From Micromonospora radicis (lineage in GTDB: Bacteria; Actinomycetota; Actinomycetes; Mycobacteriales; Micromonosporaceae), in NCBI RefSeq assembly GCF_003583405.1, contig NZ_QXEC01000005.1:186001-250000 (forward strand): a stretch of DNA of 64,000 bases. Reading direction: 5' to 3'. The position numbers were made by a program, and so were the translations under genes. Below, one piece after another: positions 57,773 to 64,000 of the stretch. Below the pieces are notes generated by a model. The model saw only the letters and a list, made by a program, of their open reading frames with translations. It was not told where the DNA came from and did no database searches. Each line of letters opens with the position of its first letter. The first letter of the stretch is position 1.

Positions 57773-58276
57773 ATGACCCAGAAACCGGACCACGCGCGAC
57801 AGCTTCGCCACGCCTGGATGGCGTGCGGACTGCTGGTGGTGACCTACTTCGTCATCCCGGTGGAAGCCGACCCCAACACCGTCCGGATCGGTGTCCGGCT
57901 CGGCCTCACCCTGGCGATGGTGGCCGCCGTCGCCTGGCTGGTGACCGGACAGGTACGGCGCCAGCTCGCCGCCGGACCGGAGCGCGAGGCCCGGTCGCTG
58001 CTGCACCTGGCGGTGGCCCTGGTCGCCGGGCTGCTCGCCTTCGCCCTGGCCGACTTCGTCGTGGCGCGGGCCGCCCCGGCGCAGTTCGTCGACCTGGAGA
58101 CCCGGGTCGACGCGCTCTACTTCGCGCTGACCACGCTCACCACCGTCGGCTACGGCGACGTGCACGCCCAGGGGCAGTTGGCTCGCGGGCTGGTGATCGT
58201 GCAGATGGTGTTCAGCATCGGGGTGATCGCCACCGGGGTGTCCCTGGTGGTCAAGCAGTTGACCGGGCGGCAGTGA
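57773..58276 (+). CDS. potassium channel family protein (2TM/pore)
   Basis: The protein has 167 residues. The selectivity filter TTVGYGD (about residues 123-129) lies between hydrophobic helices. Two more helices precede ('GLLVVTYFVIPVEAD', 'LGLTLAMVAAVAWLV'), giving four membrane segments with one pore loop. It conducts K+ across the cytoplasmic membrane, probably as a tetramer, without an RCK domain in the same chain. The 3' end overlaps the convergent gene by 26 bases. Confidence 0.9.
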   Translation: MTQKPDHARQLRHAWMACGLLVVTYFVIPVEADPNTVRIGVRLGLTLAMVAAVAWLVTGQVRRQLAAGPEREARSLLHLAVALVAGLLAFALADFVVARAAPAQFVDLETRVDALYFALTTLTTVGYGDVHAQGQLARGLVIVQMVFSIGVIATGVSLVVKQLTGRQ

Positions 58277-59120
58277 GCTGCACGTCGCCGGCCAGCCGGC
58301 CGTGCTCCGGCGTGCGAGACACCCGGCCGGTGTCGAGCAGCCCGGTCAACGCCCGTACCGCGTCGACCGCCCGGTAGGCGGTACCGGTGACCGCGTGCCG
58401 GCGCAGCTCGGTGACCGTCCGCGGCCCGGCGTCGGCCAGCTCGGCCAGTAGGGCGCGGGCCAGCGGTTCGACGTCGACCTGCGGATCCGGCCGCAGCGGT
58501 CGGCCGTCCGGGTCGCGCAGCGCGACGCCGAGCGCCCACAGGTTCTCCTTGAACGCCTCCAGGCTGCGGTCCGAACCGGTGCCGAGCCCGATCCGCCGGC
58601 CGGTGTCGGCCAGCTCCACCTCGGTCACCAGTGGGAAACCCGCGTCGGTCAGCGCCGGCCGCAGCGGCGTGGCCGCCCCGGCGTGCAGCAGCGCCTCGGC
58701 GGGCCGACCGGTCACCGCGGCGGCGAGCGCCACCGGGGCCACCGTCTCCTCGGCGGCCAGGTAGGACAGCACCGGGGCACCGGCGGCGCCGGCCGCCCGC
58801 AGCGCCACCGGCAGCTGGCCGGGGGTACCGGGCATCAGGTGCACCGCCACCTGCGGCGGCAACTGCGCCTCGACGGCACCGAGCCGGGCCGGCAGGTCCT
58901 CGGCTCCCTCGGACAGCACCAGCACGGTGAGTCGGCAGCCGCCGAGGCGGTCGGCGTGCTCCCGGATGACCCGTAGCGCGGCCTCGGCCGGCCCGCCGCC
59001 GTCGCCGCCGTCGCCGGCACCGATGGCGACGGTGGCCCGCCGGGCGCGACCCAACGCGCCCGGCAACCAGTCGCGCAGGTGCCGTTCGAACGCCCGCTGC
59101 CCCACCCCGTCGTCCACCAC
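58251..59120 (-). CDS. conserved protein of unknown function
   Basis: The protein has 289 residues: an N-terminal half with a possible alpha/beta fold ('CRLTVLVLSEGAEDLPARLGAVEAQLPPQ') and a C-terminal winged-helix-like part ('PRTVTELRRHAVTGTAYRAVDAVRALTGLLDTGRV'). 'SLEAFKENLWALG' is vaguely reminiscent of the TcmP (three-Cys-motif partner) group, but this is not enough to name it. The VOC gene lies 9 bases downstream on the same strand in genome order, although it is transcribed first. Confidence 0.55.
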   Translation of the reverse strand: MVDDGVGQRAFERHLRDWLPGALGRARRATVAIGAGDGGDGGGPAEAALRVIREHADRLGGCRLTVLVLSEGAEDLPARLGAVEAQLPPQVAVHLMPGTPGQLPVALRAAGAAGAPVLSYLAAEETVAPVALAAAVTGRPAEALLHAGAATPLRPALTDAGFPLVTEVELADTGRRIGLGTGSDRSLEAFKENLWALGVALRDPDGRPLRPDPQVDVEPLARALLAELADAGPRTVTELRRHAVTGTAYRAVDAVRALTGLLDTGRVSRTPEHGRLAGDVQLTAARSTA

Positions 59121-59129
59121 CCTCCCGTT

Positions 59130-59654
59130 CTACCCCACCGGGATGGAGATGCCGATGCCGCCACGGGTGTCGGCACCGTAGCGGGCGATCTCGGCGGGTA
59201 GGTCGAGCCGCCCGATGCGGGTCCGGGCGGCGATCGCGGCGTCGTCGAGCCGGTCGGCGGGGACCAGCCAGACCACCTCGAACTCCAACCCGTCCGGGTC
59301 CTGCCCGTAGAGGCTCTTGGTGGTGCCGTGGTCGGAGGTGCCGACCAGGGCTCCGGCCTGCGTCAGTCGGCGGGCGGTGGCGGCCAGCTCGGCGAGGGTG
59401 TCGACCTCCCAGGCCAGATGGTAGAGGCCGACGGTGGCCCGGCCGGCGGTCGACCGGCCGGCGTGCGCACCGAGGGCGAACAGGCCGAGGTCGTGGTCGT
59501 TGGTGGAGTCGGGTGCCTGGAGGAAGGCGGCACCCTGGAAGCCCTCCGGGGTCATCGGTACCTGCCGGAAGCCCAGCACGTCGCGGTAGAACGCGACGCT
59601 GCGGTCGAGGTCGCTGACGTAGAGCACGGCGTGGTTGAGGCGGTGGATTCCCAT
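59130..59654 (-). CDS. VOC family protein (catechol-dioxygenase-like)
   Basis: The protein has 174 residues. ATG 59654 is chosen because TAGCGT (59662-59667) lies 7 bases upstream. Two VOC modules: 'LNHAVLYVSDLDRSVAFYRDVLGFR' and 'GLYHLAWEVDTLAEL', then 'DPDGLEFEVVW'. The metal site His8, His of YHLAW and Glu of FEVVW are present, so it may be a dioxygenase or glyoxalase-type enzyme. Divergent from a MarR gene with a shared operator, so it is the likely target. Confidence 0.85.
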   Translation of the reverse strand: MGIHRLNHAVLYVSDLDRSVAFYRDVLGFRQVPMTPEGFQGAAFLQAPDSTNDHDLGLFALGAHAGRSTAGRATVGLYHLAWEVDTLAELAATARRLTQAGALVGTSDHGTTKSLYGQDPDGLEFEVVWLVPADRLDDAAIAARTRIGRLDLPAEIARYGADTRGGIGISIPVG

Positions 59655-59661
59655 GCCGCCG

Positions 59662-59706
59662 ACGCTAGCTCGTTTTTGTTGAGCGTTCAACTACTTGGGT
59701 TAGGAT
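59662..59706. promoter_or_regulatory. divergent promoters with shared MarR operator
   Basis: The palindrome GTTGAGCGTTCAAC (59678-59691) contains both -35 boxes: TTGAGC for the rightward marR promoter (-10 TAGGAT 59701-59706, spacer 16) and TTGAAC for the leftward VOC promoter (-10 TAGCGT 59662-59667, spacer 17). Binding here would block both transcripts, each of which is leaderless. Confidence 0.75.
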
Positions 59707-59712
59707 GCGGTC

Positions 59713-60165
59713 ATGACCCGCTGGCTGGATCCGGACGAGCAGCACACCTGGCGGGCCTTCCTGGCCGCCTCCCGGGCCCTGATGGACACCCTCGACCGGG
59801 AACTGCAACGCGACGCAGGCATGCCGCACGCCTACTACGAGATCCTGGTCCGCCTCTCCGAGGCGCCCGAACGGCGACTGCGGATGAGCGAGCTGGCCGA
59901 CACGACCGGATCGTCGCGCAGCCGGCTCTCGCACGCCGTGGCCCGGCTGGAAGCAGCCGGCTGGGTCCGCCGCGAGGACTGCCCCACCGACCGGCGCGGC
60001 CAACTCGCGCTGCTCACCGACGAGGGCTTCGCCACCCTGGCCGCCGCCGCGCCCGGCCACGTCGAGGGGGTACGACGGCACCTGTTCGACCCGCTCAGCC
60101 CAGCTCAGGTGGACCAGTTGCGCCGGATCAGCGAGGCGTTGACCGATCACCTGAGCCGGCCCTGA
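59713..60165 (+). CDS. MarR family transcriptional regulator
   Basis: The protein has 150 residues with a typical winged helix ('RRLRMSELADTTGSSRSRLSHAVARLEAAGWVRREDCPTDRRGQLALLT') and dimer helices. Residues 1-40 match the OhrR/SlyA-like subgroup; Cys occurs only in the wing (REDCPTD), not in the N-terminal redox position. Likely represses itself and the divergent VOC gene until a phenolic or drug-like ligand binds. Confidence 0.9.
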   Translation: MTRWLDPDEQHTWRAFLAASRALMDTLDRELQRDAGMPHAYYEILVRLSEAPERRLRMSELADTTGSSRSRLSHAVARLEAAGWVRREDCPTDRRGQLALLTDEGFATLAAAAPGHVEGVRRHLFDPLSPAQVDQLRRISEALTDHLSRP

Positions 60166-60233
60166 CCAGATCCTGACGGAACCACTCCGGCGCGGGTCTT
60201 GTACATAACGTCGTCGGATGAGCACGATGGGGC

Positions 60234-62135
60234 GTGCCTTCCGGCTTCGGTGAACTGACTGATCAGGCGCACGACCTGGTCTCCGCCGGCGATCTCGCCG
60301 GCGCCCAACGGCTGCTCGCCGACGCGCTGACCGGCGCCGACCCCCGTCCGGTCAACGCGACACCCGAGCTGGCCGAGGCGGCCAGCCTGCACGCCCGGGT
60401 ACTGGTCGCGCTCGGCGAACCGCACTCGGCACGGGGCTGGGCCGCCTTCGCGTACGCCGCCACCACCCGGCTGCACGGCCGCTCCGACCCGCGTACGGTG
60501 GCTGCCGCCGCCACCCTCGCGGCGGTGCTGCACCGGGTCGGCAGCTGGTCCCGGGCCGCCCGGCTCTACCAAGAAGTGATCATCGAGCTGACCGCCTCGG
60601 ACGGGCCGGAGTCGTTGCGAGTGCTCGCCGCGCACGCCGACCTGGCCACCGTGGAGTACGCCCGCGGCCAGTGCCAGGTGGCCCGCGAACGTCTCCAGGA
60701 CGCCTGGGAGCTGCACCGGGAGGTCTACGGCGACGGGCATCCGAGCGGCATCAAGATGCTGGCCCGACTCGGCTCGATGCAGCGTGACTGCGGGCAGTTC
60801 GGCGACGCGCAGGACAACCTGTCCCTGGCCCGCGAGCTGAGCCGCCAACACCTGTCCCCGGACGACCCGCTGACCGCGCAGGTGGCGGCGCTGGCCCGGG
60901 CGGCGGCCAATCCGGACCACGTCTGCGCCGACACGCCGCCGGTGAGCCCGCAGGATCCGGTCGTACCGGCCGCCCGCACCCCCGAGGCCGTACCGGCCCC
61001 CGACGCCGGCTGGCCCGAGGACCAGATCGACTCCCCCGCCGGCTGGCCGGCGGACGACGCGGGCCCACCCACCGCCGAACCCTCCTGGCCCCGGGACAGC
61101 TCTCCCGCCTGGCCCCCGTACGACACGCCGGCACCTGGCGCCGCGACGACCTGGCCCGACGACGACCCACAGACGTCCGGCGCCGCGACCACCTGGCCCG
61201 ACGACGACCCTCCGGCCCCGGGCACCGGCACCAACTGGCCGCCGGAGGAGCCCGGCCGCTCCGGCGGCTGGCCCACACAGGCCGAACCGGCGCGGCATGC
61301 CGCCGAGGAACAGCATCCGGCCGAGGGGTACCACCCCAGCCACGGCTACCCGTCGAACGCGCCCGCTGCGGCGTCGCCGGTGCCGAACCCCCGGCAACCC
61401 GCGGACGGCCCGGCCGGGCCGCCGGAGGACTGGTGGACCTCCGCCGACGAGGTGTCCGGTGGCGATCCGTACGCCGATCCGCCAGCCGCGGCGAGCGACC
61501 CGAACCCGCACCACGACCGGCCGACGGCGGTGCCGCCGAGCGTGGTCGGGCTGACCGGGCCGACGCCATCGGCCCCCGGGGTCTACCGGCTGCGTCGGGT
61601 CGACGTACCGGAGCGGACGGCGCCGCCGTCGCGGCTGCTCCCGGTGCCGGTCAGCCGGACGGCCCCGGTGTCGCGCCCACCGAACCGGATGGCGCCGATC
61701 ATCGCCGCCGGGGTGGTCGTGGTGCTGCTCGGCGCCACCGCGGTCATCGCCGGGATGTCCCGGGTCGGCGGGGACGGCAACCCGTCCACGCCGGTCGCCA
61801 GCGACGCGCCGACGGGTGCGCCGACCCCGACGGCCGGGGCGCCGGACGCGCCACCGGCCTCCCCCGGCGCTCCGCCCACCGACCTCGGTCTCCGCGACAA
61901 CCGGGACAGCGTGACGCTGAACTGGACGTACCCGGCCGGCAGCGAGGGGCCCGTGGTCATCTCTGGGGGGCGGGCCGGGCAGGCGCCGAGCCCCTTCGCC
62001 GACCTGCCCGCCGGCACCGAGAGCTTCGTCGTGTACGGGCTCAACCGCAGCCTCGACTACTGCTTCACGGTCGCCGTCGCCTGGTCCACCGACGTGGTAG
62101 CCCGGTCCGGCGAAGTCTGCACCGAACGTCGCTGA
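60234..62135 (+). CDS. TPR and Pro-rich membrane protein with C-terminal FnIII-like domain
   Basis: The protein has 633 residues and starts at a GTG after GATGGGG. N-terminal TPR repeats (about 1-220) are cytoplasmic. A long Pro/Asp/Trp-rich region (about 225-470) has repeated TTWPDDDP units. One transmembrane helix (about 484-507) and a fibronectin-III-like domain (about 545-633, 'SVTLNWTYP', 'YCFTVAVAW') with a Cys pair lie outside. No homologue of known function is recognised. The layout suggests an envelope scaffold or signalling protein. Confidence 0.7.
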   Translation: MPSGFGELTDQAHDLVSAGDLAGAQRLLADALTGADPRPVNATPELAEAASLHARVLVALGEPHSARGWAAFAYAATTRLHGRSDPRTVAAAATLAAVLHRVGSWSRAARLYQEVIIELTASDGPESLRVLAAHADLATVEYARGQCQVARERLQDAWELHREVYGDGHPSGIKMLARLGSMQRDCGQFGDAQDNLSLARELSRQHLSPDDPLTAQVAALARAAANPDHVCADTPPVSPQDPVVPAARTPEAVPAPDAGWPEDQIDSPAGWPADDAGPPTAEPSWPRDSSPAWPPYDTPAPGAATTWPDDDPQTSGAATTWPDDDPPAPGTGTNWPPEEPGRSGGWPTQAEPARHAAEEQHPAEGYHPSHGYPSNAPAAASPVPNPRQPADGPAGPPEDWWTSADEVSGGDPYADPPAAASDPNPHHDRPTAVPPSVVGLTGPTPSAPGVYRLRRVDVPERTAPPSRLLPVPVSRTAPVSRPPNRMAPIIAAGVVVVLLGATAVIAGMSRVGGDGNPSTPVASDAPTGAPTPTAGAPDAPPASPGAPPTDLGLRDNRDSVTLNWTYPAGSEGPVVISGGRAGQAPSPFADLPAGTESFVVYGLNRSLDYCFTVAVAWSTDVVARSGEVCTERR

Positions 62136-62181
62136 CGGTCACCGGCCCGGAGAATGGCGGTGTTCGGTTCCCGGGACTCGG

Positions 62182-62284
62182 TTGGTTCCGGGACTCGGCG
62201 CACGCTATCTTTGGCCGTTCAGGCACAAAAAAAGAACGACTCAGAAAGCCGTTCTAAGTTCAGACACTAGCTCAATGGGAGACG
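62182..62284 (+). promoter_or_regulatory. helicase promoter and structured leader
   Basis: TTGGTT (62182-62187) and TATCTT (62206-62211) are spaced by 18 bases. In the leader, GAACG (62234-62238) can pair either with CGTTC before it (62216-62220) or with CGTTC after it (62250-62254). On the minus strand the second hairpin is followed by T7, a terminator layout. Confidence 0.5.
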
Positions 62285-62286
62285 GA

Positions 62287-64000
62287 TTGTCAAGGCACTC
62301 CGGCGGTTCGCCGTCCGACGACGAGATCGGCCGCGAGCAGGAGTACGTCTCGATGCTCTACCAACGCCTGGACGACCTCCGGGAGCAGGCGTTTCGACGG
62401 CTGACCGAGGAACTACGGGTGACCGGTGGCACGTTGCAGGCCCGTTCCCAACGCGACAGCGCGGTACGGATGTACAGCGAACAGGTCGAGCAGTTCTCGG
62501 CCGTGGAGAACGGCCTGTGTTTCGGCCGACTGGACACCGACGAAGGCGAACGCCACTACATCGGCCGGATCGGAATCTTCGACACCGACGGAGACTACGA
62601 GCCGCTGCTGATGGACTGGCGGGCACCCGCCGCCCGCGCCTTCTACCTCGCCACCGCCGCCAACCCGCAGGGCATCCGGCGACGCCGGCACCTGCGTACC
62701 CGGCAGCGCAAGGTGATCGCCGTCAACGACGAGGTGCTCGACCTGGCCAGCGCCTCACCCACCGCCCACGAGGAACTGACCGGCGAGGCATCGCTGCTGG
62801 CCGCGCTGAACGCGGGCCGCACCGGGCGGATGCGCGACATCGTGGAGACCATCCAGGCCGAACAGGACCGGATCATCCGCGCCGACCTGCCCGGCGTGAT
62901 GGTGGTGCAGGGTGGGCCGGGCACCGGCAAGACCGCGGTGGCGTTGCACCGGGCGGCGTACCTGCTCTACACGCACCGCCGGGAACTGTCCTCCCGGGGC
63001 GTGCTGCTGGTCGGCCCGAACGCCACCTTCCTGCGCTACATCTCCCAGGTGCTGCCCGCGCTGGCCGAGACGGGTGTGCTGCTGCGTACCCAGGCCGACC
63101 TGTTCCCCGGGGTGAACGCCCGACGCACGGAGCCCGCCACCACCGCCGCCGTGAAGGGCCGGCCGGTGATGGTCGAGGTGCTGACCAACGCGGTACGCGA
63201 CCGGCAGCGGGTGCCCGACGAACCACTGGAGATCGAGCTGCCGCAGCGGGAGATCCTGCTGCTCGACCCGGCGACCGTACACGCCGCCCGGGACCGGGCC
63301 CGGCGCAGCGGTCGGCCGCACAACCTGGCCCGCGCGGTGTTCGACATCGAGGTCATCCACGCGCTCGCCGACCAGGTCGCCGAGCGCATCGGCGCCGACC
63401 CGCTGGGCGGCGAGAACTTGCTGGAGGAGGCGGACGTCGCCGAGATCCGCCGGGAGCTGGGCGAGGAGCCCGAGGTCCGGGCCACCCTGGACGAGTTGTG
63501 GCCGGTACTCACCCCACAACGCCTGCTCGCCGACCTGTACGCCTCGACCGACCGGATCGCCACCGCCGCGCCGATGCTGACCGCCGACGAGCGGGCCGCG
63601 CTGCACCGTACACCCGGCGGCTGGACCCCGGCCGACGTGCCGCTGCTGGACGAGGCGGCGGAGTTGCTCGGCGAGGACGACCGGGCCGCCACCGCCCGCC
63701 GGGAACGCATCCGCGCCCTGCAACGGGAGTACGCCGAGGGCGTGCTGGAGATCGCCCGGGGTTCCCGGTCGATCGACGTGGAGGACGAGGTCGACGGCGG
63801 TGAGATCCTCGGCGTGACCGACCTGCTCGACGCCGACCGGCTGCTGGAACGCCAGGAGGAGGCCGACCGGCTGACCACCGCGCAACGCGCCGCGGCCGAC
63901 CGGTCCTGGGCGTTCGGCCACGTCATCGTCGACGAGGCACAGGAACTGTCACCGATGGCCTGGCGACTGCTGATGCGCCGCTGCCCGAGCCGGTCCATGA
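62287..64000 (+). CDS. HelD/HelR-like RNA polymerase-associated helicase, 5' part
   Basis: The frame runs from TTG 62287 (GGGAGA just upstream) to the window end without a stop. About 571 residues are visible of a family usually 700-750 long. N-terminal coiled coil ('REQEYVSMLYQRLDDLREQAFRRL'), Walker A GGPGTGKTAVALHR (about 210), an inserted helical region, and Walker B DEAQELSPMAW near the end, as in UvrD-like HelD. These proteins remove stalled RNA polymerase and, as HelR, can rescue it from rifamycins. No rifamycin-associated element is seen upstream, so drug induction is not supported here. Confidence 0.85.
   Translation, partial: MSRHSGGSPSDDEIGREQEYVSMLYQRLDDLREQAFRRLTEELRVTGGTLQARSQRDSAVRMYSEQVEQFSAVENGLCFGRLDTDEGERHYIGRIGIFDTDGDYEPLLMDWRAPAARAFYLATAANPQGIRRRRHLRTRQRKVIAVNDEVLDLASASPTAHEELTGEASLLAALNAGRTGRMRDIVETIQAEQDRIIRADLPGVMVVQGGPGTGKTAVALHRAAYLLYTHRRELSSRGVLLVGPNATFLRYISQVLPALAETGVLLRTQADLFPGVNARRTEPATTAAVKGRPVMVEVLTNAVRDRQRVPDEPLEIELPQREILLLDPATVHAARDRARRSGRPHNLARAVFDIEVIHALADQVAERIGADPLGGENLLEEADVAEIRRELGEEPEVRATLDELWPVLTPQRLLADLYASTDRIATAAPMLTADERAALHRTPGGWTPADVPLLDEAAELLGEDDRAATARRERIRALQREYAEGVLEIARGSRSIDVEDEVDGGEILGVTDLLDADRLLERQEEADRLTTAQRAAADRSWAFGHVIVDEAQELSPMAWRLLMRRCPSRSM

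Noticed and set aside
62160..62286. Rifamycin-associated element before the helicase gene
   Set aside because: The expected palindrome (GGGGCTTGC-type) is not present; only an ordinary promoter and hairpins are seen.

Overview
This window is high-GC actinobacterial chromosome, most likely from a Micromonosporaceae member (Micromonospora or a close relative). The support is the very high GC, an SsgA-family sporulation regulator, a single-chain eukaryote-like acyl-CoA carboxylase, a tRNA-integrated replicating element of the actinomycete (AICE) type, and many genes whose only promoter signal is a TANNNT box 5-8 bases before the start codon (leaderless transcription). The species cannot be named from this sequence.

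0-4.4 kb: the 3' part of a giant biotin-dependent carboxylase, then a GNAT acetyltransferase. 4.5-5.5 kb: a complete IS5-family insertion sequence with an A6G frameshift site. 5.6-10.2 kb: a sulfane-sulfur (persulfide) module with a CsoR-family repressor of CstR type, a membrane rhodanese, a SulP transporter, a small beta-carbonic-anhydrase-like enzyme and a persulfide dioxygenase-rhodanese fusion. It is tied together by three copies of one 16-bp operator, each placed the same way over a -10 box. 10.3-20.4 kb: a broken DUF952 gene, a UBP zinc-finger protein, membrane proteins, an aquaporin with a changed NPA motif, a furA-katG operon followed by a zinc-independent L36 gene, envelope proteins, a nitroreductase and a Nudix hydrolase.

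20.1-30.5 kb: an unusual cluster with a HerA-like ATPase, a multidomain protein ending in an HNH-like nuclease domain, a STAND (NB-ARC/TPR) regulator facing back on it, an astacin-like metallopeptidase and a membrane protein that looks like a dead HerA/VirD4-type ATPase. It is the best candidate here for an undescribed system. 30.5-41 kb: a secreted GH128/CBM13 glucanase, degraded sugar-kinase genes, a tetR-SDR-ABC exporter operon, a proteasome-like Ntn hydrolase, a divergent merR/aldo-keto reductase pair, a VOC protein and a GIY-YIG-like protein.

41.0-52.6 kb: an integrated element of about 11.5 kb in tRNA-Val(CAC), bounded by an 18-bp att repeat. It carries rep-xis-int with overlapping stops and starts, two XRE regulators, an HD hydrolase, a duplicated set of tiny Cys-rich proteins and low-GC cargo (an unknown protein and a TOPRIM protein). 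No FtsK/Tra translocase was found, so it is probably a mobilisable or decayed AICE. 52.6-64 kb: ordinary chromosome with a TIGR02611-like protein, ssgB, an SDR, AraC and Rrf2 regulators, a flavin reductase, DUF4236, a K+ channel, a VOC/MarR divergent pair sharing one operator, a TPR/FnIII membrane protein and the 5' part of a HelD-type RNA polymerase-associated helicase.
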